Shown here: in pieces, positions 8,945 through 17,715 of the stretch | Numbering within the stretch: position 1 is the first letter of the stretch | Layout: the number at the start of each line of letters is the position of its first letter | Notes under the pieces: model-generated | Seen by the model: only the letters and a program-made list of their open reading frames with translations | Database searches by the model: none | What the model was told of the DNA's origin: nothing | Position numbers and translations under genes: made by a program | From: Acidiferrobacterales bacterium | GTDB lineage: Bacteria > Pseudomonadota > Gammaproteobacteria > Acidiferrobacterales > JAJDNE01 | Length of the DNA: 32,889 bases | Reading direction: 5' to 3' | Assembly (NCBI GenBank): GCA_022340825.1 | Contig: JAJDNE010000043.1 | Location: forward strand, 1-32,889

Positions 8945-10492
8945 ATGAGCGAAAAATTAATTATTTTTGATACGACCTTGCGCGACGGCGAGCAGAGCCC
9001 GGGCGCGTCCATGACCCGTGACGAAAAGGTACGCATCGCCAAGGTGCTGGAGAAGATGCGCGTCGACGTCATCGAAGCAGGTTTTCCAATCGCCAGCGCC
9101 GGAGATTTCGAATCGGTGAAAGCGGTAGCCGAAGCGGTCAAGGACTCCACGGTTTGCGGGCTGGCGCGTGCAACCCAGGGTGATATTGAGCGAGCTGCCG
9201 AGGCCATCAAGCCTGCCAACAGTGGGCGCATTCACACCTTCATTGCCACGTCTCCGATCCATATGAAGGAAAAGCTTCGCATGGAGCCGGATCAGGTACT
9301 GGAACAGGCGGTGTGGGCAGTGAAACTTGCACGTCAGTTTACTGATGACGTCGAGTTTTCGCCTGAAGATGCCGGTCGCTCGGAACCGGATTTTCTCGTC
9401 CGGGTGCTGGAGGCGGTCATTGACGCCGGAGCGCGTACGGTAAATATCCCTGATACGGTCGGCTACAACATTCCGACCCAGTTTGGCAGTTTGATCGCCG
9501 ACTTGCGTGAACGAGTCCCGAATGCTGACAAGGCGATATTTTCGGTGCATTGCCATAACGATCTTGGTCTTGCCGTAGCCAATTCGTTATCTGCGGTGAT
9601 GAATGGCGCGCGCCAGGTGGAATGTACGATAAACGGCTTGGGTGAACGCGCCGGTAATGCCTCGCTTGAAGAAATCGTGATGGCGGTGCGTACCCGTCAG
9701 GACGTCTTTCCCTGTGATACCACTCTCGATACCACGCAGATTGTGACTGCCTCACGCCTGGTCTCGAATATCACCGGGTTTGCCGTGCAGCCGAACAAGG
9801 CCATCGTCGGCGCCAATGCGTTTGCCCATGAGTCGGGCATTCATCAGGACGGCGTGCTCAAGAAGCGCGAGACCTACGAAATCATGCGCGCGGAAGATGT
9901 CGGCTGGACCACCAATCGCATGGTTCTTGGCAAACACTCCGGCCGGAATGCGTTTCGCACCCGTCTTAAGGAATTGGGCATCGAATTCAAGTCTGAAGAA
10001 GAACTCAATTCGGCATTCGCCCGATTTAAAGATCTGGCCGACAAAAAACACGAGATCTTCGATGAAGACCTTCAGGCGCTGGTAACCGAAGAAGGTACCG
10101 AACAGGAAAACGAGCATTTCCAGCTGGTTTCCCTCAAGGTATGTTCGCAAACTGGCGAGGTGCCGGAGGCACAGCTCGTCGTAGCCGTGAACGGCAAGGA
10201 ACAGCAGGGTGTGGCAACGGGCGGTGGTCCGGTCGACGCCACGTTCAAGGCTATCGAATCCATCGTGAAAAGCGGATCGGGATTGCAGCTTTACTCGGTA
10301 AGCAATATCACCAGTGGTACCGATTCACAGGGCGAGGTGACAGTGCGTCTGGAGAAGGCGGGACATATCGTCAACGGTCAGGGTGCCGACACCGACATCG
10401 TGGTTGCCTCAGCCAAGGCGTATATCAACGGACTGAATAAACTGATTCAGCCGACGGATCGGGAACATCCGCAGGCTGATCAGCCGATATAA
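8945..10492 (+). CDS. leuA: 2-isopropylmalate synthase
   Basis: It condenses acetyl-CoA with 2-ketoisovalerate, the first committed step of leucine synthesis. The 515-residue product opens with the HMGL-like TIM barrel ([13 protein letters not shown], residues 8-20). The metal-binding His-x-His is in [11 protein letters not shown], and [14 protein letters not shown] is also family-typical. The C-terminal part (about 390-500) is the LeuA allosteric dimer domain that binds leucine. Length is normal for the bacterial LeuA1 form. AGAGGA precedes the ATG at good spacing. A leucine-rich leader peptide lies upstream, so transcriptional control by leucine supply is likely in addition to feedback inhibition. 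Confidence 0.97.
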   Translation: MSEKLIIFDTTLRDGEQSPGASMTRDEKVRIAKVLEKMRVDVIEAGFPIASAGDFESVKAVAEAVKDSTVCGLARATQGDIERAAEAIKPANSGRIHTFIATSPIHMKEKLRMEPDQVLEQAVWAVKLARQFTDDVEFSPEDAGRSEPDFLVRVLEAVIDAGARTVNIPDTVGYNIPTQFGSLIADLRERVPNADKAIFSVHCHNDLGLAVANSLSAVMNGARQVECTINGLGERAGNASLEEIVMAVRTRQDVFPCDTTLDTTQIVTASRLVSNITGFAVQPNKAIVGANAFAHESGIHQDGVLKKRETYEIMRAEDVGWTTNRMVLGKHSGRNAFRTRLKELGIEFKSEEELNSAFARFKDLADKKHEIFDEDLQALVTEEGTEQENEHFQLVSLKVCSQTGEVPEAQLVVAVNGKEQQGVATGGGPVDATFKAIESIVKSGSGLQLYSVSNITSGTDSQGEVTVRLEKAGHIVNGQGADTDIVVASAKAYINGLNKLIQPTDREHPQADQPI

Positions 10493-10516
10493 CGATTTAC
10501 AGGGTGCCGGCCAGCG

Positions 10517-10544
10517 AAAAGGATTATTTTTCTAATTCCTTTTT
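10517..10544. terminator. Bidirectional terminator-like hairpin after leuA
   Basis: AAAAGGATTA-tttttc-TAA(T)TCCTTTT forms a stem with a single bulged T, 24 nt after the leuA stop, and ends in a T-run. It overlaps the end of the convergent small-protein gene. The A-rich left arm would give U residues on the other strand, so it may serve both genes. Confidence 0.5.
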
Positions 10545-10760
10545 GACTGGCTCGGTGGCCTTGTGAAGTGTCTCGCGTGCCTCTTCAACGATTTCCTTGC
10601 CGGTCTCGCTCGCGCGTTTTTTCACCTGCTCCTTGACTTCAGAGTTCTTGAACGGGTTGCTCAATAGCGGCTCGTCACGCCCGAAGTTGATACCAAGTGG
10701 AAACGCGATAATAGCGCCCACGACCATTCCGACAAAAAAGTATTTCATGTACTGGATCAT
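10524..10760 (-). CDS. Small membrane-anchored protein with charged C-terminal helix, unknown function
   Basis: I do not recognise a family. From the ATG at 10760 the product is 78 residues. It has one hydrophobic segment (KYFFVGMVVGAIIAFPLGI, about 5-24), then a charged tail rich in Lys and Glu (KEQVKKRASETGKEIVEEARETL). That tail looks like a long amphipathic helix or coiled coil. The ORF track begins with TTG at 10811, which I consider unlikely. GTG at 10775 and ATG at 10748 are other options, and no start has a strong Shine-Dalgarno. It converges on leuA and its stop lies within a shared hairpin. Open frame, normal codon use and clear topology support a real gene. Confidence 0.6.
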   Translation of the reverse strand: MIQYMKYFFVGMVVGAIIAFPLGINFGRDEPLLSNPFKNSEVKEQVKKRASETGKEIVEEARETLHKATEPVKKELEK

Positions 10761-10792
10761 TGTTATCTGACTCACTCTGTGGTGGATTTCCT

Positions 10793-10804
10793 TTAATATA
10801 TTAA
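10793..10804. promoter_or_regulatory. 12-bp AT-rich palindrome between divergent genes
   Basis: TTAATATATTAA is a perfect palindrome in the gap between the small membrane protein (minus) and the NHL-type propeller (plus). It could supply -10 elements in both directions or bind a regulator. AT-rich palindromes also arise by chance. Confidence 0.25.
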
Positions 10805-10810
10805 CTTTCA

Positions 10811-11680
10811 ATGGACTCGTCGGCCACCATGCTTCCTAACTGCGCCAAACCATTCAGAATTATTTTGACGCTTGCGCTGTTATCACTGGTGGCTGCCCTT
10901 GCCAGTAAAAGCGTAAAAGCCGGTGAGCCGCCCTCGCTAGCCTCGGGTTGGAGCTGGCGTGTTTTCCAGTCTGGCTTGAGACTGGTCGATAATATTGTGG
11001 CTGTGAATAGCGATACGCTTTACGTCACCCTTGAGCAAAGCCCGGGTGAGGGACAACTGGTCAAATTGACAAACGGAAAGGTCGAAGTGCTAGTGGATCA
11101 GCTTGATCGGCCTGACGGATTGGCCATGGCTGGTGACACGCTTTACCTGACCGAGGAAGTCGGTTCAGGAAGAATCCTCTCCTATCACCTCAAAAACAAA
11201 ATGCTCAGGGAACTCGCACGCTTGCGCAATCCTGAGGGTATTTCGGTGTTGGCGACTGGCAGTCTGATTCTTACCGAAGATGTCGGCGATGGCCGCCTCT
11301 TGCAGTTGGATAAAGACGGCAGGATCAGTGTGTTGGCAAACGGATTGGAGCGGCCAGAAGGAGTCCGGGTATCAAGAAACGGCACGATTTATATCGCCGA
11401 GACACGCACTGGCAGAATCCTGAGCTACCATGATGGCAAAATCGCAGTATTGCTCGAGGGTCTGAGCAAACCGGATCAGCTTGCTATCGGTCGTGATGGA
11501 AGTCTCTGGATCGCCGAAGATAACAATCCAGGTCGGGTGCTGTGCTATCGGAATGGCGTGCTCGAGACAATCGCCTCGAATCTGGCCTCGCCACAGGGGC
11601 TGGCATTTGATGACAAGGGCCGCCTGTACGTAGCGGAACAGCATCGCCACCGCATTCTGCTGCTTTTCACTTCGCCATAA
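10811..11680 (+). CDS. Exported NHL/SMP-30-type beta-propeller protein
   Basis: The 289-residue product starts with a Sec-type signal (hydrophobic stretch about 17-31, RIILTLALLSLVAALAS). It continues as repeats of about 40 residues, such as LDRPDGLAMAGDTLYLTEE, LERPEGVRVSRNGTIYIAE, LSKPDQLAIGRDGSLWIAE and LASPQGLAFDDKGRLYVAE. This is the NHL/SMP-30/Vgb-like propeller pattern, probably five or six blades, acting in the periplasm. The ligand or reaction cannot be read from sequence. The ATG at 10811 lacks a clear Shine-Dalgarno, and Met7 is possible. It stands divergent from the small membrane protein and 46 nt before the UDG gene. Confidence 0.8.
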   Translation: MDSSATMLPNCAKPFRIILTLALLSLVAALASKSVKAGEPPSLASGWSWRVFQSGLRLVDNIVAVNSDTLYVTLEQSPGEGQLVKLTNGKVEVLVDQLDRPDGLAMAGDTLYLTEEVGSGRILSYHLKNKMLRELARLRNPEGISVLATGSLILTEDVGDGRLLQLDKDGRISVLANGLERPEGVRVSRNGTIYIAETRTGRILSYHDGKIAVLLEGLSKPDQLAIGRDGSLWIAEDNNPGRVLCYRNGVLETIASNLASPQGLAFDDKGRLYVAEQHRHRILLLFTSP

Positions 11681-11726
11681 GCGCGTCAGACTTTGTTTTA
11701 ATCCGACCTGCAAGTATCCTACCCGC

Positions 11727-12437
11727 ATGAGCGACAACCGCACCAAACTCCAGTATCTGGATGCCATGGGTATTCAGGTCTGGCGGCGTCGGCACCTGCC
11801 GGTAGCAACTGCTGACAGCGAGACGCAGCTGGAGCCGGTGACATCTGTCGGCACACCGACCAGGGAAGTGGACTTCGACGTGGCGAGCATGGACTGGCAG
11901 GAATTGGCAACCGCGGTTAGTGGTTGCCGCCGTTGTAACTTGCATAGCACACGCACACAGACTGTTTTTGGTGTCGGTAGCCAGCGGGCACGCTGGGTTT
12001 TTGTTGGTGAGGCACCGGGGGCCGACGAAGATCGTCAGGGCGAGCCGTTTGTAGGTCGTGCCGGCCAGTTGCTGAATGCCATGTTATTTGCCCTTGGCCT
12101 GGCGCGTGAAGAAGTTTATATCGCCAACGTGCTGAAGTGCCGTCCACCGGAGAATCGCGATCCGCGACCTGAGGAAGTCGAGCAGTGCGAGCCTTATCTC
12201 ATTCGTCAAATCGAGTTGATTCAACCGGCGATAATTGTTGCGCTGGGCCGCCATGCAGTTCACAGCCTGCTAAAGACTGACCAGGCCCTGGGCAAGTTGC
12301 GCGGAACGCGCCATGACTATCATGGCATTCCCCTGATCGCTACCTATCACCCGGCTTATCTGTTGCGCAGTCCGGGCGAAAAGGCCAAGGCATGGGATGA
12401 TTTAAAACTGGCTCGTTCAATCGTGGCCGTTTCATGA
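11727..12437 (+). CDS. Uracil-DNA glycosylase, family 4 (iron-sulfur)
   Basis: It removes uracil from DNA to start base excision repair. The 236-residue product has the family 4 motif GEAPGADED (about 94-102) and the second motif HPAYLLR near the C-terminus. Four cysteines are placed to bind a 4Fe-4S cluster: Cys67 and Cys70 (C-R-R-C), Cys138, and Cys154. An N-terminal stretch of about 55 residues (QYLDAMGIQVWRRR...) precedes the domain, as in many gammaproteobacterial members once annotated as DNA polymerase-related. It overlaps rimI by 4 nt (ATGA), indicating translational coupling. In many relatives tsaB sits upstream, but not here. Confidence 0.93.
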   Translation: MSDNRTKLQYLDAMGIQVWRRRHLPVATADSETQLEPVTSVGTPTREVDFDVASMDWQELATAVSGCRRCNLHSTRTQTVFGVGSQRARWVFVGEAPGADEDRQGEPFVGRAGQLLNAMLFALGLAREEVYIANVLKCRPPENRDPRPEEVEQCEPYLIRQIELIQPAIIVALGRHAVHSLLKTDQALGKLRGTRHDYHGIPLIATYHPAYLLRSPGEKAKAWDDLKLARSIVAVS

Positions 12438-12937
12438 GCGCAGTAATCAAACCTGCGGCGCCGCGCATCCGGCCCATGGAAATCATGGACATCAAGGCGG
12501 TGATGAAAGTCGAGCAGTCTGCCTACGAATTTCCCTGGACACCGAATATTTTTCGCGACTGTCTTCGAGTCGGATATTACTGCTGTGTAATAGAAGATGG
12601 CGCCAATATCATTGGCCATGCTGTCATGTCCTATGCGGTGGGTGAGTGCCACATATTGAATCTCTGTGTTGATCCTGATTACCAGGGGCAGGGTCTTGGC
12701 CGAAAACTGATTCTGCACCTGCTTGATGTGGCTCGACGAAACGGTGCACGCATCGCATTTCTGGAAGTCAGGCTATCCAACGACAGCGCCTATCATCTCT
12801 ATCAGAGCCTGGGTTTTGTCGAGGTCGGGATCCGCAAGGATTACTACCCGGCGCAGAATGGTCGTGAAGACGCCATGATTCTTGCCTATGATCTCGATGG
12901 CGATCCCGATGAGTTTGAAAAAATATACAAGAGGTAG
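12434..12937 (+). CDS. rimI: Ribosomal protein S18-alanine N-acetyltransferase
   Basis: This GNAT-fold enzyme uses acetyl-CoA to acetylate the N-terminal alanine of ribosomal protein S18. The 167-residue product has the acetyl-CoA loop in VDPDYQGQGLGRKLI (Q-x-x-G-x-G), preceded by the beta strand CHILNLCV. The conserved tail motif NDSAYHLYQSLGFVEVGIRKDYYP closely matches RimI. The ATG overlaps the UDG stop. Length is slightly above the usual 148-160 because of an N-terminal extension and an acidic tail. The methyltransferase follows after 2 nt. Confidence 0.92.
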   Translation: MSAVIKPAAPRIRPMEIMDIKAVMKVEQSAYEFPWTPNIFRDCLRVGYYCCVIEDGANIIGHAVMSYAVGECHILNLCVDPDYQGQGLGRKLILHLLDVARRNGARIAFLEVRLSNDSAYHLYQSLGFVEVGIRKDYYPAQNGREDAMILAYDLDGDPDEFEKIYKR

Positions 12938-12939
12938 TT

Positions 12940-13803
12940 GTGGAAAGTAGAGAAATGGGCCTGGTAGTTGCCCAGCAGTTAACCGGTGTCGATGATCTTC
13001 ACTATGGCTTCTGGGACGAGGGCGTTAAGCCGACTTTTACCGGCGTGATCGCCGCGCAAAAGCGTTACACCGAACAGCTGGTTGATACCATCAAGAAGTA
13101 TTCGGGAGTGCCGTCAGAGACACGGATTCTGGACGTTGGTTGCGGTACCGGCCTGATTCTGAAAGAGCTGCTTGATATGGGGTACGCTGTCGATGGCGTC
13201 ATTCCTGCCGCCTACCTGAAAAAACAGGTCGATGCCCGCCTTGAACAAACAACTGGGTCGTATCAGCCGAAGATATATGAATGCAACTTCGAAGATTTTC
13301 CGTTGAGTGACTGTGCCAATCAGTATGACATCGTGCTTTACAGCGAGAGCTACCAGTATATCTCGATGGCAGCCGGTTTCCCGTTAATGAAAAAATTGCT
13401 GAAACCGGACGGCAAGGTGGTAATTTGCGACTTCTTCAAAACCGAGCATGCTGGTGACGGTGGCCCCGGTGATGGCAGTTTTGGTGGTGGTTTTGCCCTG
13501 AGTGATTTTTATACCCAGGTGGACAATCATGGTTACCGTATTCTGCTGGACAATGACATTACCCGAAATATCAGTCCCACCATTGCCGTCGTTGATGAGA
13601 TGCTGATGCAGCGCATGTATCCGGCAATTCAGACGATCAATGCCTTCATGGAAACGCGTCACCCCTACTGGACCGGATTGATAACGTGGTTGTTGCGCAA
13701 GCGGTTGGCAAAAATGAAATTCAAGTATTTTTCGGGTTACCGGAGCCAGGCCGTGTTTGAGCGTTACAAGACCTATCACCGCATCGTGCTGGAGATGGTT
13801 TAG
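12940..13803 (+). CDS. Class I SAM-dependent methyltransferase, substrate unknown
   Basis: The 287-residue product has motif I ILDVGCGTGL (about 63-72), an acidic region, then DIVLYSESYQYI and LLKPDGKVVICDFF, which match motifs II and III of small-molecule methyltransferases. The N-terminus HYGFWDEGVKPTF and the long C-terminal part (about 200-287) recall sterol, tocopherol or polyketide methyltransferases, but I cannot name the substrate. The start is GTG at 12940, with GAGG 5 nt before it inside the end of rimI. It is the last gene of the UDG-rimI run, and its stop overlaps that of the convergent glycosyltransferase. Confidence 0.8.
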   Translation: MESREMGLVVAQQLTGVDDLHYGFWDEGVKPTFTGVIAAQKRYTEQLVDTIKKYSGVPSETRILDVGCGTGLILKELLDMGYAVDGVIPAAYLKKQVDARLEQTTGSYQPKIYECNFEDFPLSDCANQYDIVLYSESYQYISMAAGFPLMKKLLKPDGKVVICDFFKTEHAGDGGPGDGSFGGGFALSDFYTQVDNHGYRILLDNDITRNISPTIAVVDEMLMQRMYPAIQTINAFMETRHPYWTGLITWLLRKRLAKMKFKYFSGYRSQAVFERYKTYHRIVLEMV

Positions 13804-15353
13804 GGCGAGCGTCGCAGGTAAAGGCCGAAAGAGCGGACACTGCCTTGCGGGGTTTTAACACCGACGACCTCGTGTCGTTGCCAGCGACCAAATTCATTCG
13901 TGATTTCCATCGGCAGGTCGGGAGAACTTGATGGTCCCGTTACCGCTACACACAAAGGCGCTGAATCCGCTGGCTCGTGCTGACGCCAGTAGTCAAACTG
14001 GGTGAGTCGCGATCCCGGTGCTGCAGTCACCGCATAGGCATCCCGCAAGTGTAATCCCAGTTCCGCTGCTGTCAGATAGTACGGGTAGCCATCGTTGTCG
14101 TAACCCGGTAACGCAATTGCACGACAGGTCGTCGTCAGCCCCAGACGACGCGTTTCCTTGTCTCGCCAGCTGTTTAGTCTTGCAGCCACCTTATTCCAGC
14201 CCATGCCGTTCGACGAATGGCCATTGGGTAGTGGGCCAATCCCGACAACGGTTGACCACGCCGGAAATCGCAACAGGTTAGCCGCCAACAAAGAAAAGAG
14301 TGCTAGAACAATCACCGTGACAACTTTTACATGGTAAAAACGATTCGTTGACGGGTTGTCAGCTGACCCGGTACCGAGCCATCGGTTCAGGGCCACACCA
14401 AGGAGGATGCTGCCCGGTATGTAAGCCATGGCCGGCCAACTCGCATGGCCTTTGGTCAATAGATTGGTAATGCCAAAAAAGACCAGCGGGAACCAGAAGC
14501 CTGTACGCACCAGTGTTGCCGTGTAGGTATGTTTCTGCTGCACATATGCCGTTAGCCTGATGGATGCGACCACCATCGCAACAAAAACCCATGGCAGCGC
14601 CACACCTAGCTGGTTGACGACATAGAAAACAAGGTTGTCTAACCAGGAACCGGTGTCGGCACTGGTGCCATGTTTCCACTGAAACGCGAATGATGCCCAC
14701 TCATTTTGGTAGTTCCAGATAATAACCGGTGAAAAACAAAACAGTGCAACAAAACCGGCAACCCAGGGCCACGGCTTTTTCAGTTCGTGACGAGCACTCG
14801 CGTTGAGTAGCAATGCGATGAAGATCGCCGCCGGCGCCAATACCATATTGTATTTGGACAGCATGCCAGCGCCAGTCATCACCCCGGCAATAATCCAGAA
14901 TCGGGCAGATGCCTCGTTTACCGCACGCGCAGCAAAGTAGTATGCCAGCGCCGAGAACAACATTAGCCCCGAATCCGGCCCGATGATATGAAAGCCCGCC
15001 TGGTAGATTGGCAAGCTGACGAACACCAGCAACGCGGTCCACCCGGCTTTTCGACTGGCCGCGAGTTCAGTCGATAATCGAAAGACTACCCAGGCAGCGG
15101 TGGACCATGCTGCCACGGCCGGCAGTCGGAAAGCCCATTCATCATTTCCGAAGATGCTGGTGGCAACACGTATCATCCAGGGCACAAGCGGCGGGTGATC
15201 AAAATAGCTTAGACCCGGGCGTTCGGACAACATCCAGTAATAGGCCTCATCGGTATGTGGTGGAAAAAATACCAGGCCGAACAGGTTGCCAATAACAAAT
15301 GCGGCCAGCAACGCCAGGATCCAGCGCGGGGCATCAGAAAAAGGTGTGGTCAC
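13800..15353 (-). CDS. GT39/ArnT-like integral membrane glycosyltransferase
   Basis: The 517-residue product has the PMT/ArnT arrangement. A first transmembrane helix is followed by a periplasmic loop with the acidic motif DEAYYW (Asp35-Glu36) and FDHPPLVPWM, then about ten further hydrophobic segments and a soluble C-terminal domain (about 370-517). GT39-type enzymes transfer a sugar from a polyprenyl-phosphate donor to lipid or protein in the periplasm. The acceptor is not deducible, and lipid A modification is only one option. It is convergent with the methyltransferase, sharing 4 nt at the stops. No partner polyprenyl glycosyltransferase is adjacent. Confidence 0.85.
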   Translation of the reverse strand: MTTPFSDAPRWILALLAAFVIGNLFGLVFFPPHTDEAYYWMLSERPGLSYFDHPPLVPWMIRVATSIFGNDEWAFRLPAVAAWSTAAWVVFRLSTELAASRKAGWTALLVFVSLPIYQAGFHIIGPDSGLMLFSALAYYFAARAVNEASARFWIIAGVMTGAGMLSKYNMVLAPAAIFIALLLNASARHELKKPWPWVAGFVALFCFSPVIIWNYQNEWASFAFQWKHGTSADTGSWLDNLVFYVVNQLGVALPWVFVAMVVASIRLTAYVQQKHTYTATLVRTGFWFPLVFFGITNLLTKGHASWPAMAYIPGSILLGVALNRWLGTGSADNPSTNRFYHVKVVTVIVLALFSLLAANLLRFPAWSTVVGIGPLPNGHSSNGMGWNKVAARLNSWRDKETRRLGLTTTCRAIALPGYDNDGYPYYLTAAELGLHLRDAYAVTAAPGSRLTQFDYWRQHEPADSAPLCVAVTGPSSSPDLPMEITNEFGRWQRHEVVGVKTPQGSVRSFGLYLRRSP

Positions 15354-15507
15354 AAAATAGTTTTCCGCATGGTTTTACAGGGTTGAATCATACCTGTATT
15401 GGCAACTTATTGTGGTAGGTAAGCCGGTAAGCGCGACAAGTCGCTGATTCTCAAAGAAATCTGGGACGGCCAACAACCGGCAGTAAACTTTTTATCTATA
15501 TAGCTGA

Positions 15508-15513
15508 TATACT
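15508..15513 (+). promoter_or_regulatory. Predicted -10 element upstream of the SLC13 gene
   Basis: TATACT matches the -10 consensus at five of six positions, in an AT-rich stretch (TTTTTATCTATATAGC). No good -35 is visible at 16-18 nt. It would give a 5' leader of about 100 nt. Confidence 0.35.
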
Positions 15514-15530
15514 CCTCCACCGGTTCGATC

Positions 15531-15585
15531 CCGATAACCTGCTATCGGCAGGAGTTTTACCCGATTTACTCTCCGGGTCTTTATT
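15531..15585 (+). promoter_or_regulatory. Structured 5' leader with overlapping hairpins
   Basis: CCGATA-acctgc-TATCGG (15531-15548) and CCTGC-tatcg-GCAGG (15538-15552, followed by AGTTTTA) overlap and cannot form together. A third hairpin, ACCCG-atttactctc-CGGGT followed by CTTTATT (15559-15585), looks like a weak terminator. I see no known riboswitch class. Confidence 0.4.
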
Positions 15586-15621
15586 CCGAACCAGCCATCG
15601 CCGGAATCCGCGCATAACAAC

Positions 15622-17649
15622 ATGACGCGATCTCGCCGTACTGCGAATCCGAACGGTGCACTATTCGTTGAACGTCAAGAGGGACAGGAAGTGAAGGAAC
15701 TTTTTTCAGTGCAGCGGTTAAAACGTCTGACTGCCGCTGCTGTGTTTATTGTGACTGGTATAGTCACAATCAATGCGGTGCCAACGCTGGAAATCGCATG
15801 GGTTAGTGTCATCCTCCTGCTAACAATCTATCTGTTTGCCTTTGAGATCGTCGGCGTAGACGTCGCGGCGATTACTATCATGGTTCTGTTGGGTCTGACG
15901 ACACTGCTGGCGCCGTTGATGGGGCTGGAGAAGGGGTTGGTATCGACCCAGCACCTGTTTGATGGCTTCTCAAGCAACGCCGTGATGTCGATTATCGCTG
16001 TCATGATCATCGGCGCCGGGCTCGACAAAACCGGCATCATGGGAAGTGTAGCCAGTATCATTTTGCGTCGGGGCGGCTCGACCGAGAAACGTATTATCCC
16101 GATTATCTCCGGTACAGTCGGGGTGATTTCGTCATTTATGCAAAACGTTGGCGCAGCAGCGCTGTTCCTGCCAGTGGTCAGTCGTATATCCGCCCGCACC
16201 GGCTTGCCAATGTCGCGCCTGCTGATGCCGATGGGATTCTGCGCCATTCTCGGCGGCACCGTAACCATGGTTGGTTCGAGCCCGCTGATTCTGTTGAATG
16301 ACCTGATACTGACTTCCAACAAGGCGCTGCCGGCAGCTCAACAGATGGACACGTGGTCCCTGTTCTCGGTCACGCCTGTTGGTACCGCATTGCTGGCCAC
16401 GGGCATTATTTATTTTGTTGTGGCCGGACGCTTTGTGTTACCGGTCAGGGGAAGAACCGAGGGCGTCACGGGTAGCAGTTCCATGAGCTACTTCAAGGAA
16501 GTCTATGGCGTCGAGTACGACCTGTTCGAGGTAGTCGTTCCGTCGGAAAGCCCTCTTATCGGTAAAACGCTGGATGATTTTGAGCTTGATAGTCGTGTGC
16601 GGGTGATTGCCGTCATGCGCGGATCGGATGATCTTCGGATCGGCCCTGGCGGCCTGGCGCGGGATGTAGGCATTGTTGGTGGAACAGTTCTTGGCATCCT
16701 GGCATCGCCGTGGAACCTGAAGGCATTCGTCGATAAATACGGGCTGATTCTGAGAAACGATCTTAAAACGTTCTCCGAATCGCTCGCTGCAACACGCGCC
16801 GGTATTGCCGAGGTAGTTATTCCACCGGGCTCGCAATTAATAGGGAAATCAGCACGGGAAATCTGGATGCGCAAGACCTACGGCATCGCGATGGTGGCAT
16901 TGCACCGCAATGGCAAGACCCTGCAGGAAGGTGATGGTATACGAGACCTTCCTCTGGAGGCTGGCGATACGCTGGTAGTGCATACGCCCTGGACCTCTCT
17001 GGTTCGGCTTGAGTCCGATCGCAACTTTGTCGTGGTGACGACCGAGTATCCGCATGAGGAACTGCGACCAAACAAGGTGAGCTACGCTGCCTTTTTCTTT
17101 GTGATAACGCTGGGGATGGTGTTGTTTACCGATATGCGTCTGTCGGTAGCATTGCTCACCGGAGCAGTCGGGATGGTGTTGTCCGGCGTGCTCAAGATTG
17201 AAGAAGCATACAACGCGGTTAGCTGGAAGACCGTGTTCCTGCTGGCCAGCCTGATTCCACTTGGGCTGGCTGTAGAGACATCCGGCACCGCTGCGTGGAT
17301 CGCAGCGCAGACACTGGAGATACTCGACGGTGTTCCGGTCTGGGTGCTGCAACTGGCGGTAGCGGTGCTGGCAACATTTTTTACATTGGTGATGTCGAAT
17401 GTTGGTGCAACCGTATTGCTGGTACCCCTGGCGGTCAATATTGCAGTTGGCGCAGGTGCAAATCCTGCCGTATTTGCTCTCACTGTAGCGATCGCGACAT
17501 CGAATTCGTTCCTGATTCCTACGCATCAGGTAAACGCCCTGATCATGGGGCCGGGTGGCTATCGGGTGCCGGACTTTATGCGCGCCGGTGGAATCATGAC
17601 CGTTCTGTTCCTGTTGGTATCCATGCTCGCGCTCAATCTGTTTTACTAA
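15622..17649 (+). CDS. SLC13-type permease with two central RCK_C (TrkA-C) domains
   Basis: The 675-residue product has two transmembrane halves of the divalent anion:Na+ symporter/ArsB-NhaD type, separated by a soluble insert (about 275-460). The insert has two RCK_C-like repeats, recognisable by ESPLIGKTLDDFELDSRVRVIAVMR and GSQLIGKSAREIWMRKTYGIAMVALHR. Family signatures include SSFMQNVGAAALFLPV with GTVTMVGSSP in the first half, and TSNSFLIPTHQVNALIMGPGGY in the second. Related proteins move sulfate, dicarboxylates or other anions, and the substrate here is unknown. GTG at 15691, with AGAGGGACAGGA before it, is a plausible alternative start that removes a polar 23-residue head. Confidence 0.88.
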   Translation: MTRSRRTANPNGALFVERQEGQEVKELFSVQRLKRLTAAAVFIVTGIVTINAVPTLEIAWVSVILLLTIYLFAFEIVGVDVAAITIMVLLGLTTLLAPLMGLEKGLVSTQHLFDGFSSNAVMSIIAVMIIGAGLDKTGIMGSVASIILRRGGSTEKRIIPIISGTVGVISSFMQNVGAAALFLPVVSRISARTGLPMSRLLMPMGFCAILGGTVTMVGSSPLILLNDLILTSNKALPAAQQMDTWSLFSVTPVGTALLATGIIYFVVAGRFVLPVRGRTEGVTGSSSMSYFKEVYGVEYDLFEVVVPSESPLIGKTLDDFELDSRVRVIAVMRGSDDLRIGPGGLARDVGIVGGTVLGILASPWNLKAFVDKYGLILRNDLKTFSESLAATRAGIAEVVIPPGSQLIGKSAREIWMRKTYGIAMVALHRNGKTLQEGDGIRDLPLEAGDTLVVHTPWTSLVRLESDRNFVVVTTEYPHEELRPNKVSYAAFFFVITLGMVLFTDMRLSVALLTGAVGMVLSGVLKIEEAYNAVSWKTVFLLASLIPLGLAVETSGTAAWIAAQTLEILDGVPVWVLQLAVAVLATFFTLVMSNVGATVLLVPLAVNIAVGAGANPAVFALTVAIATSNSFLIPTHQVNALIMGPGGYRVPDFMRAGGIMTVLFLLVSMLALNLFY

Positions 17650-17679
17650 GCTAACCTGCGCAATTTCGCCCGGAGCGTC

Positions 17680-17685
17680 TATAAT
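17680..17685 (+). promoter_or_regulatory. Perfect TATAAT before the small cysteine-rich gene
   Basis: TATAAT lies 31 nt before the preferred ATG at 17716. The -35 region at 17 nt (TGCGCA) is poor, so an activator or an extended element would be needed. Confidence 0.4.
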
Positions 17686-17715
17686 TGAGCCAGAAGCGGA
17701 TCCATGAGGCAATTT

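Noticed and set aside
15423-15444. Direct repeat GGTAAGC x2 and GCGAC-AA-GTCGC in the gap before the SLC13 gene
   Set aside because: Single short copies with no array structure, and no sign of CRISPR or integration sites.
15521-15535. GGTTCGATCCC, resembling a tRNA T-loop
   Set aside because: Only about 3 bp of stem can form, and no acceptor, D or anticodon arm fits around it.
16849-17712. 287-aa minus-strand ORF opposite the SLC13 gene
   Set aside because: It is rich in His, Gln, Arg and Cys, with no domain or membrane pattern. It overlaps a convincing permease.
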